From: Caprella mutica
Taxonomy: Eukaryota; Arthropoda; Malacostraca; Amphipoda; Caprellidae
Direction: 5' to 3'
DNA length: 64,000 nt
NCBI GenBank assembly: GCA_947561585.1
Contig: CANNZV010001172.1
Span: 1 to 64,000, forward strand
In this document: positions 36,471-62,432 of the stretch, one piece after another
How positions within the stretch are numbered: the first letter of the stretch is position 1
Layout: each line of letters starts with the position of its first letter
Translations under genes and position numbers: made by a program
Notes under the pieces: generated by a model
Told to the model about the DNA's origin: nothing
Database searches by the model: none
The model's input: only the letters and a program-made list of their open reading frames with translations

Positions 36471-37551
36471 ATAAATGAGGTTAATTTCAAACGTTTTAGA
36501 GGAGGAAAACTAATTTTTTTTTTACTTCGTTTCGATTGTTATAATTTAACATATTGATTACCTACAGCATTCTTCTAGAATATTAAGTAATATGTACAAT
36601 ATGATCATATGAAAGGATTGCCTTTATACTTTTGTAGTTGAGCCACTATACCCATATGTTTTCAAAGGTGCAAGTTTTTTCGTAACATTAAACTAATAAA
36701 ATGAGATTATGAGAATACATTTTGTAATAGTAATTTATAAAACTCTTCACTATTGAACACTGAACAGGTTTCAACAAACTTATTTTAACTTTAATTCGAC
36801 TAGTATGTTCCAATAATATCAGCATGTCTTGGTGGGCAACGGCCTTCTACAAAACCTATACAACTTACATTCATATTTTCTATTGTTTCTTCCTCTAAAA
36901 TAGCTACATTCTTATTTTCTAGTGGCTACATCCTAATTGGATTTTCCTAATTAAGTTAATACAGTAGACTCTGAAAAATGGGCAATAATATAATTGTCTT
37001 GGGGCTCAATTATTGTCCTGGTTATATGAGATTGAAAAATAATTGAGTAATCGTTGTAAACTTAATTCATTTAATATACCTTGACCAATTTAACTCACAC
37101 AATGTTACAAGAAAATAATAATTAAATATTTAATGAAATTATGATAATGTAATATACAACTAAATAATTTTTGTACCATTGAATACCTAAATCGAATCTA
37201 TCAACTTCGATATGCAATTGTAGTTTAAATAATGCCTTGAAATTAAAAGCTCCAAATTGCAAATCTTACATAATTTCATATTAGTATGGTTTTATTCCTT
37301 GCCTAGCTCTGCTAAAATCATAATGATATGAAATTTTCAGAATCTGAAAAGCCAAAACAACGTAAAAGTAAACAACAGAACGGCAAAATCATGAAAATAC
37401 AACATTGAACTGTTGAATTTTTGTCTTTGTGATGAATTCTTGTAATTAATATTTAAAAATACATTAAAATGATTACATGAAGCATTATTCGTGATGAAAA
37501 TTATATGCAGAACTTCATAGGTTTTTGAAATCTCATACCTATTTGGGCACA
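36471..37551. other. Region upstream of KDM7; promoter not localised
   Basis: AT-rich with no array or exon recognised. The KDM7 promoter and any 5' UTR exon should lie here, but no motif allows it to be placed. Confidence 0.4.
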
Positions 37552-52180
<14,629 letters not shown>

Positions 52181-52489
52181 GCGAGTAGTGGTATGGAGTT
52201 GTATCAGGGATACAGTTATGTTGTGTATCACCGATACTGTTGTGCATTTGGTGTGCGTATCAGTGATACAGATATGACAGCTGTATCACAGAGGCAACTC
52301 TCCATTCTTTGCCAATATATTTTAAGTTCCTTAACATTTCTAAACTTAAAATTAATAGCTAGTTACGAACTATAAAATTGGTGTAGAATATTTAAATTTA
52401 TGGTAGTGAAAGAAAAGTCCAAAATATAAGTTTTTTTTAACCCTCTTATATTGGGAAGAATTAAATGTGTTTCACTGTTTGATGATAAG

Positions 52490-53245
52490 TTTGCGCACGC
52501 ACACGCTTTGTTCACAGTGTGTTGTGCGCGCACACGCTTTGTTCACAGTGTGTTGTGCGCGCACACGCTTTGTTCACAGTGTGTTGTGCGCGCACACGCT
52601 TTGTTCACAGTGTGTTGTGCGCGCACACGCTTTGTTCACAGTGTGTTGTGCGCGCACACGCTTTGTTCACAGTGTGTTGTGCGCGCACACGCTTTGTTCA
52701 CAGTGTGTTGTGCGCGCACACGCTTTGTTCACAGTGTGTTGTGCGCGCACACGCTTTGTTCACAGTGTGTTGTGCTCGCACACGCTTTGTTCACAGTGTG
52801 TTGTGCTCGCACACGCTTTGTTCACAGTGTGTTGTGCGCGCACACGCTTTGTTCACAGTGTGTTGTGCTCTCACACGCTCTGTTCACTGCGTGTTGTGCG
52901 CGCACACGCTTTGTTCACAGTGTGTTGTGCTCTCACACGCTCTGTTCACTGCGTGTTGTGCGCGCACACGCTTTGTTAACTGCGTGTTGCCTGCGCGCAC
53001 ACGCTTTGTTCACAGTGTGTTGTGCTCACACACGCTCTGTTCACTGCGTGTTGTGCGCGCACACGCTTTGTTCACAGTGTGTTGTGCTCACACACGCTCT
53101 GTTAACTGCGTGTTGCCTGCACACACGCTTTGTTCACAGTGTGTTGTGCTCTCACACGCTCTGTTAACTGAGTGTTGCCTGCGCACACGCTTTGTTCACA
53201 GTGTGTAGTGCTCACACACGCTCTGTTCAGTGCGTGTAGCGCATC
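52490..53245. repeat. 31-bp minisatellite just downstream of KDM7, about 24 copies
   Basis: The unit is ACACGCTTTGTTCACAGTGT then GTTGTGCGCGC. TGTGCGCGCACA is a perfect 12-bp palindrome in the first ~9 copies. Later copies alternate with a variant (CTCTCACACGCTCTGTTCAC), giving a two-unit higher-order pattern. It starts 310 bases after the KDM7 stop. Confidence 0.95.
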
Positions 53246-53501
53246 TCTCATTTTAGTCACTAAGGTTAGTGTTCGCAGCTGTCTAGACATTTTGCTACCG
53301 TAGAACAGGACTGATGATGTACATAGAGTAAATAATCGCTACTAGTAACAAATTGTGTCTACATTTATTTTACTATGTGATAAAAAGTGTTTAGGAGACT
53401 AGGAAGGCATCTTTGTGGCGCTGGGCCTCTTCTTACTATTACCGTTGCTAATGAATGTTCAGCTTCTAGGGTGTAAGTCTATGTTCTCCCGTCCTGTCGA
53501 T

Positions 53502-53507
53502 AATAAA
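53502..53507 (+). terminator. Candidate KDM7 poly(A) signal AATAAA
   Basis: The first AATAAA I find downstream of the KDM7 stop codon. If used, the 3' UTR would be about 1.3 kb and would contain the whole 31-bp array. Nearer, non-canonical signals cannot be excluded. Confidence 0.4.
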
Positions 53508-53587
53508 GTAACATTAGGTGTTAAGGCTGCCATGTGACTTTTGCAGAGCTTCTACTCACTCTTTAATTAATGTCTTACTTGTGTGTG

Positions 53588-53790
53588 TACAGCTCTACGC
53601 ACTTCAAACACTAATCCCATTACATCACACAGGGATTAGTGTGTATCAGTGATACAGCTCTACGCACTTCAAACACTAATCCCATTGCATCACACAGGGA
53701 TTAGTGTGTATCAGTGATACAGCTCTACACACTTCAAACACTAATCCCATTACATCACACAGGGATTAGTGTGTATCAGTGATACAGCTC
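53588..53790. repeat. 65-bp tandem repeat, three copies, with two dyads per unit
   Basis: Each unit contains TACAGCTCTACGCACTTCAA, CACTAATCCC, CATCACACAG and GGGATTAGTG, then GTATCAGTGATAC. CACTAATCCC/GGGATTAGTG can form a stem around 14-15 bases, and GTATCA-G-TGATAC is a perfect dyad. Single copies of the latter type also occur at 52201, 52225 and 52257. Confidence 0.92.
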
Positions 53791-54809
53791 TCTTTTCTTT
53801 GCCATGGTGTCGCACCTCGAGTGTCTATTTTTAGCCAATTCTGTATAGCTGTTGTACGTCACTGGTGCTTTAGCCGCAACATGCGAAGTAAACTGCGTTT
53901 GGAATCTACTCATCGGGTGTTATTTGTGTATCTGTAGCTATTTCAACTACTCATTTCTATCTTTACAGGCTCTCACTACCAACTTTTAGTGTTCAATTAG
54001 AGGTCTAAAGTTCAAAATGTTATTCAATTTTTGTTACTGGAACAAAATGTTTCGTTCAGGTTTCGAAGTATAATTTGTAATAGCTAAGTTAATAATTAAG
54101 GGGCTCTATCCTGAAGCTAGTTACAGTAAATGGAGATTAAGTTCTAGAGCCCTAAACTGTTGTAATTTGGATCGTCTTTTCATGTTTATTTTCTATTTCA
54201 CACTCTAACAGGTTTGAAAGATTTTATATTTTTGACAGCATCTTCTCTGCAATTGTGAGCTTATATAAAGGTGGTAGGTGACTCATATAGCCACTTTTAT
54301 ACATGTCCGCTTCATCTAAGTCCTTTTTATTAGAATATGTAGCAGACGTTATTTAATTTTCCAAATCACCATTTTGATTGACTACACTTTAAATTGGGTG
54401 AACATTTTCACGTTTGTTTTTCTTTCTTCTTCTACTGGAAGTCCTTTGTACTTAATGTTTTTTGATGCAATTGATATTGAATGTGTTTTCATAGTTAGTG
54501 GTAAGGTAGCTGTGTCATCTCATGTTGTGTACTTACATCATTGCAGAACTGTTGTAAACAAACATCCTTTATTTTCAATGTACATTTCATTCTTTCGAAA
54601 GAGTTTGTTGATTATCAAATGAATTTATTAGGTTTTTAAGTTGTACATTTTGTAAATGTTTATTTTTTGTGAGGTGAATTTTAGCATTCCTTACACTTAC
54701 GTAATGTAGTGACATTGCCGGTAATCTTTGACGCTACGTGTATCTTTGGGAGATCAGTTCAAAATACATTATGGAATTAACTTGCCTTTCTCTATCCTCG
54801 CAACAATTC
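53791..54809. other. Intergenic DNA, nothing recognised
   Basis: AT-rich, T-rich in the second half; no gene or array seen. Confidence 0.5.
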
Positions 54810-56071
54810 AGTACCAGTCTGAACTCGTGATGACTGTTATGAATGCCAGGCCTGAGCTCGTGATGACTGTTATGAATGCCAGGCCTGAACTCGTGATGAC
54901 TGTTATGAATGTCAGGTCTGAGCTCGTGATGACTGTTATGAATGCCAGGCCTGAACTCGTGATGACTGTTATGAATGCCAGGCCTGAGCTCGTGATGACT
55001 GTTATGAATGCCAGGCCTGAGCTCGTGATGACTGTTATGAATGCCAGGCCTGAGCTCGTGATGACTGTTATGAATGCCAGGCCTGAGCTCGTGATGACTG
55101 TTATGAATGCCAGGCCTGAACTCGTGATGACTGTTATGAATGCCAGGCCTGAACTCGTGATGACTGTTATTCAATGCCAGGTCTGAACTCGTGATGACTG
55201 TTATTCAGTACCAGTCTGAACTCGTGATGACTGTTATGAATGCCAGGTCTGAACTCGTGATGACTGTTATGAATGCCAGGCCTGAGCTCGTGATGACTGT
55301 TATGAATGCCAGGTCTGAACTCGTGATGACTGTTATTCAATGCCAGGTCTGAACTCGTGATGACTGTTATTCAATGCCAGGTCTGAACTCGTGATGACTG
55401 TTATTCAATGCCAGGTCTGAACTCGTGATGACTGTTATTCAATGCCAGGTCTGAACTCGTGATGACTGTTATTCAATGCCAGGTCTGAACTCGTGATGAC
55501 TGTTATTCAATGCCAGGTCTGAACTCGTGATGACTGTTATTCAATGCCAGGTCTGAACTCGTGATGACTGTTATTCAATGCCAGGTCTGAACTCGTGATG
55601 ACTGTTATGAATGCCAGGTCTGAACTCGTGATGACTGTTATTCAATGCCAGGTCTGAACTCGTGATGACTGTTATTCAATGCCAGTTCTGAACTCGTGAT
55701 GACTGTTATTCAATGCCAGGTCTGAACTCGTGATGACTGTTATTCAATGCCAGGTCTGAACTCGTGATGACTGTTATTCAATGTCAGGTCTGAACTCGTG
55801 ATGACTGTTATGAATGTCAGGTCTGAACTCGTGATGACTGTTATTCAATGCCAGGCCTGAGCTCGTGATGACTTATGAATGTCAGGTCTGAACTCGTGAT
55901 GACTGTTATTCAATGCCAGGCCTGAGCTCGTGATGACTTATGAATGCCAGGCCTGAGCTCGTGATGACTTATGAATGCCAGGCCTGAGCTCGTGATGACT
56001 GTTATGAATGCCAGGTCTGAACTCGTGATGACTGTTATGAATGCCAGGCCTGAGCTCGTGATGACTGTTAT
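54810..56071. repeat. 33/34-bp minisatellite, about 37 copies
   Basis: The unit contains CTGAACTCGTGATGACTGTT, then ATGAATGCCAGGC (33-bp type) or ATTCAATGCCAGGT (34-bp type). The 33-bp type predominates at both ends and the 34-bp type in the middle (55150-55860). Three copies near 55860-55970 lack TGT. The first unit reads CAGTACCAGTCTGAACTCGT, as do isolated sites elsewhere. Confidence 0.95.
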
Positions 56072-56999
56072 GATATTCTAAAAAAAAAATTTTGAATCTA
56101 TTGAATATGCATAGATACTCATTTATACTAACTGTTAACATTTTTAGAATGCATATATTTCGGTACCAGTCTGATCTCGTGACGGTTATAAGTTTCTGAA
56201 TTTCAATCTATACAAGAAACTTTTGAATAGGTTCAGTTGCATACTTGCATAGTAAATAGATAGACAAGTATACTAAGTACAATATTGGAACATCCGAAAA
56301 TACTACATAGACGTGAGTCACGTGACCGAATGACGTCACATCATGGTGTTTCCGTTATTTTTAAATAAGAACTTTGCTGTTATCCAGTTAAATGTGCGTT
56401 TTCATGGAAATTAACTTAAATAAAATTGTGTTTTTATGACGTTTTACACTCTATTGACTAATAATATTCTACTTAATAGCCTTCAAATCCTTCAGTAGAG
56501 CAAAGGTGACTGAAGGATTTAAGACAATTTTGCATTTATCTGATTAAATAAGAATTTTTATGGAAAATTTCATTCGTCAAAATGTGCTTAAAATAACCTT
56601 TTACAATAGACAATAAGTTTTCTTACACTTTTCAACTATAAGTTTGCCAATAAGCCATCTTACACTTAAGTACCAAGCAGCCTATCTGGTAGGTACCTAG
56701 GTATTTCAAAAAATAGATTTTAACAAATTACAATTAAACTAGGTACCTTTGAAGTTTGAAGAGAAAAATGTAGGTGCCTAGTTAAAATTTGTGGACATAT
56801 CCTAGCTAGCTATAAAGAGTGAAATAATTTTCTTTGTTTTTTATACTACCTATAATACTAATATATTAGGTAGGCCTACCAGGTACCTATGTAAATTTTT
56901 TCTAGATAACATTTTTGATAAAAATTCTTGAGATATAAGTCCAGACTTTAGACTTATACTACTTGCCTACTTCATTACAATGCCAAAAATATATAATAA
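56072..56999. other. AT-rich DNA with a dispersed repeat end
   Basis: GGTACCAGTCTGATCTCGTG at 56162 resembles the array unit just upstream and a site at 63159. Sequence at 56240-56335 (GCATAGTAAATAGATAGACA, AGTATACTAAGTAC, ATGACGTCACAT) reappears inverted at about 63022-63135. No gene seen. Confidence 0.5.
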
Positions 57000-57382
57000 T
57001 TCTTGTGCTGTATTTTGAAATTGGATGCAAAGAAATTGATGGAGAATGTTGAGTACCTATTGTTCATTTCCAAAAAATAAAAAGCTTTCAAGAATTTAGA
57101 CTGTAAAGTGTAATAGAAAAGATAAAATTAATACACAATATGCTAAGATATGTAGTAGACACTTCAGTAATTTATTTGCAACTGAAAAGAATGTTGAAGT
57201 TTGAATTGCTTAATATTAAGCCTCCAAAAACTTCAGGAAAATCACTGATGATGCAGTTCCTGATCAAAATTTGAAGCTTTTTCTTAGTGATGCTGCTCCC
57301 ACTGGCCAGTGGCCACTGTGAAGTTGTGAACCCATACTCTAAGTCCTTTGCTTCAGAGTCTAGTCAAGGTTCAATATCCTCA
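57000..57382 (+). pseudogene. Decayed THAP zinc-finger sequence
   Basis: One + frame reads CAVF, then CSFPKNKKLSRI, CNRKDKINTQYAKICSRHFS and NLF, the Cys ... FPK ... CxxHF layout of a THAP domain. After a frame change comes KITDDAVPDQNLKLF, like the AVP box that closes THAP domains. At least three in-frame stops interrupt it. THAP domains bind DNA and occur in host regulators and P-type transposases; the origin here is unclear. The stretch ends at a possible donor, CCTCAG before GTTAGT. Confidence 0.6.
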
Positions 57383-57419
57383 GGTTAGTTTGTTAATTAA
57401 ACATATTTTGATACATATG

Positions 57420-57873
57420 TAAAAGCTGAGCGGCTCAACACAGTACGGCGCATCACTGTACGTTCTATCAAATAGGTAATTTGAATGAAGATTTATGATA
57501 TAGCTATGGAGTGGATTTGATGATTATTGTATCAAATTAATGACTGACTGCACCTGAATTCAATGTTAATAATATCCAGTTTAATTATTTGAGATGTTTA
57601 ATTTGGAATAGAAAATCAAAATTATCATAGAAAACTGTAATAGTTTTTTATGAGGTAAAAATTATAAACTTTTGGTCTGAGGTGTAAGTAAAAACTTATG
57701 AGTTGGAAGTATCGGGGGGCGTCACGGGCATGCCGGCCCCAAACTCCCCTACTAGATCATCAAACAATCATGAACTGTGCAGTACAACAAACTAGATAAC
57801 AGCCATTTATGTTGAGACCATTTGATAGAATGTACTGTGGCGATCCATACATTAGTACGCCGCTCAGCTTTTA
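57420..57873. mobile_element. MITE with 13-14 bp TIRs and TA flanks
   Basis: AAAAGCTGAGCGGC at 57421 is matched exactly by GCCGCTCAGCTTTT ending 57872. Taking TA as the target duplication (57420-57421 and 57872-57873) suggests a Tc1/mariner-type mobilisation. About 450 bp, no coding frame. It sits between the THAP remnant and the downstream exons. Confidence 0.78.
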
Positions 57874-58169
57874 GATAATGTTGGATATTTCCAAAAACTC
57901 TTTTTGAATGATGTTTAACATAACCAAATGGCAAATATCACTGTATCAATAAATTAACTGTTTGAAATATTTTTTGAGTACTATCTAGGCTATATGTGTT
58001 TATAAAAGCTGGTCTCTCAAAGATAAATATTTTAGTTCAATGTCCTATATTATCTACAATAAATAATTATCATCATTTATCACTTTACGTGAAGTTTTTT
58101 CAACAAACTGTTAGGAGAAATAGTAATGTTCTCTGTTTTGTATTTTTCACACTTTCTCACCATTCACAG

Positions 58170-58996
58170 GGTCTCGTCATTCAAGAGAAGGAAGAGCTGT
58201 ACGGCATAACATTAGGTATGAAAAACAATACAATTGTATGTAAGTAGATATCACAATTAAAAATGAAGCCATTCTTATATTTATAAATCATTATAGAAAT
58301 ATACCAAATTTCTTGAGTATTTATAGCTATGTAGATAATTTTTTTTCATTTGTCAATTTTATGATCATTTGGAAGCTAAGCTGTTATTGATTTATTCCAC
58401 ATACTTAACCATTTAATTTTTAGGTCCTAATAAGATGAAAAGTCCCGGTGATACAATAGGTGAAGTTGATAGAAACATTCAATATTTGGAATCACAGGCA
58501 CCACTCCCAGGCACATCGTTTGGACCCATTTATTGTGAGCCAATGCAAGATATTGGTAATGTCAATGGTAAGATTTTGAACAGAGTGTGTATTTTTGTGA
58601 AATATTGAGGTCTTCATTAAATAATTAGCTACTTGATACTTCTAATCTTATAAATAATTAGCTACATACCTTGGTTATATCAACATAGGTGAATTTGGTA
58701 TTTGAACTAGCATGAAGAACTATGGAGGATGCAAAATGAACACAATGAATAATTAATATGAAGCAAGTTTGGTGATTGCAGAAGATATCTTCCGAAAACA
58801 TCACAACTTAGAGCTGATCGAAGAATATAATGCTGTTGCGAATCTTTATCGTGAATGTGCTATGAAGATTTCAAATATTCCTCGAGAAGTTTTAGAATAT
58901 TATATCCGATGCAGAATATATTTTCGCATTCAAATCTTAAATAGTAATGCTAAAGAGGAAAACCGGAAGAAAAAATGTAATATGAAAAAAATTTGA
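58170..58996 (+). CDS. Three C-terminal exons of a probable THAP-type protein (5' part missing or decayed)
   Basis: Exons 58170-58215, 58424-58567 and 58782-58996 have GT-AG borders and join in one frame when entered in phase 0: GLVIQEKEELYGITLG, a polar segment (SPGDTIGEVDRNIQYLESQA), then EDIFRKHHNLELIEEYNAV, NLYRECAMK and YYIRCRIYFRIQILNS before a lysine-rich end. A closing xxRIRxxLN-like segment with a basic tail is common at the C-terminus of arthropod THAP proteins, and a decayed THAP domain lies 0.8 kb upstream, so I infer one gene or its remnant. The phase at the THAP donor does not fit, so another first exon or pseudogenisation is likely. AATAAA follows at 58998. Confidence 0.5.
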
Positions 58997-58997
58997 A

Positions 58998-59003
58998 AAT
59001 AAA
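58998..59003 (+). terminator. Poly(A) signal AATAAA of the THAP-type gene
   Basis: Begins one base after the TGA codon at 58994-58996. The very short spacing is unusual but supports this being a real 3' end. Confidence 0.5.
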
Positions 59004-59537
59004 TCATTCAGTTTCAAAATTGTGACATTATTTCTACCACCCATTCAATCATGAGTAGCTATTAACTATAATAAAAAGTTAGAAAACAGCTAAATCATTA
59101 ATTAATAAATATATATTCGTTGAACTTATGTTTGGTGACTGAATAATATAGCTAGTTAATGTTGTAAAGCATGGGGTTGAGTGAACACAATTTTTCTTTT
59201 ACAGTATGGCCACAAAAATGTTTCCGCTTTTTCAAATACTTATAAATCGTTACCCAATAGACGAAAAAACTGTATCCTGATCTCATTTTCTCCGCCTCTT
59301 ATTATACTATTAACAAGTAAAAACAATTTTGAGCTGATGGACATAGTTTAAGAAAAGGTGAGCAAAGAGTGAGGACGACTTTTTTGTCATTGCGCGAAGG
59401 TTATTCTTCTTGATTTTACTTACTAAAAGGCAGTGAATAAAATGAAAAGAAAATTATAATGGTAGACATTATAATACAGGGTGCTTACACTTCTTCCTTG
59501 TAAACTATTTGGAAATAGAACAACTTCAGTAACATTT
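59004..59537. other. Intergenic DNA with a possible transposon end
   Basis: ATACAGGGTGCTTACACTTC near 59475 resembles the terminal CACCCTGTAT of mariner-type elements (compare 33509). Nothing else recognised. Confidence 0.4.
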
Positions 59538-59845
59538 GAATTTCATTGAAGTTTTCACTATGAATATTCATTCTTCGTTTGTTAATTGCAAGATTACAGC
59601 ATGCTTCACACTTGCATTTTGAACAGTGCGGAGAAAATGCTTCACGCATGAGTTTTTTATCGCTGAAGTAAAAATTTTATGTGTTTTTTCTATCAGCGAT
59701 AAAAAAACGCAAGTGTAAACACATGTAAAGAAGAGCTTTTTTCCACGGTGTTAAAAATGCAAGTGTGAAGCGGGCCTTAACCATGCAGTGAACAAGCGAA
59801 GAATGAATATTCAGAGTGAAAAGGTATAATTATCACTGAAATTTG
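59538..59845. mobile_element. Nested foldback element, ~300 bp
   Basis: The left arm (ATTTCATTGAAGTTTTCACT, GAATATTCATTCTTCG, GCTTCACACTTGCATTTT) is mirrored in the right arm (AAATGCAAGTGTGAAGC, CGAAGAATGAATATTC, CACTGAAATT). Inside lies a second hairpin, GTTTTTTATCGCTGA at 59651 paired with TCAGCGATAAAAAAAC near 59693. No coding frame. A snap-back MITE is the likely identity. Confidence 0.78.
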
Positions 59846-61277
59846 TGGTTATTTTTCATGTACATATTTGATTAGGACATTATAAGGTATTTTAAACTGA
59901 AAGAATTTATGTAAATAAATATTAAAAAATGTATCCACAGCCATTGAATATAAGTACTACAAATAATTCATCAATTAATCTACGTATCTATGGTATCAAT
60001 ACATTATGCATGTCATCATAGAACGATAACATGCATAATCAAGTCAGTGGATATATTTTTTGTGGACACACAATATATATTTAAAGTAGACTAGTAGTAT
60101 TATTTTAATTAAGTATAGATTTTCCCTCTTCAGTGGTTGTAAAATAGTTAATGAATTATTTGATGTTTTTCAGCATCTTTGAATTAACACTCTTTAGGAT
60201 AGTTATAAACAATATATTTTAACTATAATTTATTTGCATTGTAGCATACTTTTATTTGACAAACAAATCCACAGGGATGAGAAAATGTAATTATAGGGAA
60301 CATTCAATTCTATATATTCACTGATGATGTGTTTTTGAGATTCACTGAATCTCAAAATAAAATTATCACGATTATTCCACTACTTCCCTAGTGTTTTTAT
60401 TTATGAGAGTAAGATATACCACAAGTGATTCTTGAGAGTAAGATATACAACAAGTGATTCTATTAGGAATATAAAATTATTAATATAAATAAATAGTTAT
60501 TCAATAAGAAAATTAAGCTTCTTTCTATACAATTGAAGTATATTTCGTCAACGCCTAGAGTATTATTTCCTTCACCACCATTCTAAATGGTGCAATACTC
60601 TGTGCTCCAGTTTCCAATAGCATGTAAAGTCTAGTCCCAAGAGTATGCTGCAGCTGAAAAATATTAAAAACTAAATTAATAAGATCATATGAAATTATTC
60701 AAGATTGAGATTTTGATTGGATACTATCAAATGCAAAAATCAATCCAAATTTAAAAACTAAAAATGCACTTGACACAAAAATATTATCATAAAGTAATAC
60801 ATATTATATCCAAATATTGTAGAAAGTAAATTAATAAATAAAACCGTATTAGGAATTAAAAAAATTATAACTTTCTGATCCATTGAAAATCTGTGTCATC
60901 AACTATTCTACTATTAACAGACATTTTTTTAATTACCTTGAAAAATGGATATACCCTAGACCCATGCGAATATTGATCACCTTGTAGCTATGAGATTGTA
61001 ATCAGGATTATTTTATTGTGATAAAACAGTGGAAATTCTGTACCACCAAATATTTTAAGTTCTGAGTTTTTAAAAATGAAAATCAATCTGAAAACATGAT
61101 TAGAAAAATTAATGAACCTTAACATACAAACTAATTTAGAAATCAACAAATTAACAATTGATATATAATTTTAAGAACAAATCATCGCCAATGATTGAGG
61201 TCATTGCTGGAAATTTGAAAAAACTACTAATATATTGTGATTGTCAATATGGAAATTTGTAGCTAATCAAAACTTAA
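59846..61277. other. AT-rich intergenic DNA
   Basis: No gene or array recognised; a short duplication GAGAGTAAGATATAC occurs at 60405 and 60434. Confidence 0.45.
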
Positions 61278-61640
61278 AAAGACCTCTCCAAGGAAAAAAT
61301 TGAGTTTATTAAATAATTTTTCCTATTCTATACCATTATACAAATATTTAGTAGTGGATTGATCATTGAATATACCTAACTTGCTGACATTCAGACTGGT
61401 TCTCTGACTCTCAGTACTGAGTCAATAGCAGAATCACTGAATCAGATTCAGAATCTCCTGCAGCTGAATTAATGGTTACACAGGAATTAACTCTAAATCT
61501 ACCGTAGCTAAATTAATGGTAACATGGGAATTAATTCAAGATTTTCCGCCGTCTGCAGAGATCTACAATTTCTAAAATTGGGCTCACATTTGTGGCAGAG
61601 TATTGGAAAAATGTTCCATATTCTGCAGTCTGGGTGTTAG
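61278..61640. mobile_element. Mixed remnants of the AAGGTCCTCTCC and CCAGTCTG families
   Basis: AAGACCTCTCCAAGG with GAGTTTATTAAATAAT at 61279 matches the AAGGTCC family end. From about 61395 the CAGACTGG...CTGACTCTCAGTACTGAG, AGCTGAATTAATGGT and ATATTCTGCAGTCTGG blocks match the 38029-38288 element in inverted order. Confidence 0.6.
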
Positions 61641-61670
61641 AAAAAGACTGCAGAATATGGAACATTTATC

Positions 61671-61906
61671 CCAGTCTGTATTTGGTGCACAAAATTCCAC
61701 CGACTTTTTGAGAAAGCTGAGAAAAACCACCATAAATTTCCAGTAATTTTGCTGATCCACCAACATTTTACCCATTTTTCCACCGAAAATTAATGGTAAC
61801 ATAGGAGTAAATAGCAAAAAATCCACCGACTTTGTCAGAATATTATTTTCAATGGAGAAAAATTCCACCGACATGTCGGTGGAATTTACCACGAAATACA
61901 GACTGG
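61671..61906. mobile_element. CCAGTCTGTATTT-TIR element nested in a related element
   Basis: CCAGTCTGTATTT and AAATACAGACTGG bound 236 bp, with CATTTATC exactly duplicated at 61663-61670 and 61907-61914. Removing the insert and one octamer restores GAATATGGAACATTTATCCA, the sequence found uninterrupted in the 38029-38288 element. This gives boundaries, target-site length and relative age directly. Confidence 0.92.
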
Positions 61907-62247
61907 CATTTATCCAAAACTCTGCAGAATATGGGACATTTTTAACATTTTCTGTGTGAACAATCCTTAATTTCCTCCTATATTTACTACAAGTATTTTA
62001 CTGAGCAATAAATATGAGCCCAATTTTAGAAATTGTAGATCTCTGCAGACTGCAGGAAATCTTAGAATTAATTCCTATGTACCTAACCATCAATTTAGCT
62101 GCATGAGATTCTGAATCTGCTGCTTTGGCAGGACACAGGAGTCAGGGGACACATAATGCAGAGTGGGACATGAAGTTAAGGCTAGGAGGCTAGACTATTG
62201 GCTATCTATGAAGACTATGCTAGTACCTATCATCCTATGCAGCTATG

Positions 62248-62432
62248 CTCTACTCTGGATTCTGGAAAAAAAGTGGTCTTTTCTGATGGACTAATCATTA
62301 ATCACTGACTCTGTTGGAGTTTAGCAAACATTAAAATACAGTAATAAATTAATGGGAACTGTATAATCAGCTGCATTTAGCCTCTAAAATTCATCTGTTA
62401 GCCTTAGTCTCCTAAGGTATTTTCCAGAGTCA
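62248..62432. mobile_element. Second copy of the CTCTGGAAAA-type MITE
   Basis: Shares GGGAACTGTATA, CTGTTGGAGTTTAG and AAATTCATCTGTTAGCCT with 39841-40033, and ends TTTTCCAGAG. The left end is diverged. Confidence 0.7.

Noticed and set aside
52451..53208. Three overlapping + frames of 170-238 codons rich in Cys, His and Val
   Set aside because: A 31-bp period shifts frame each unit, so all three frames show the same 31-residue repeat; this is the minisatellite downstream of KDM7.
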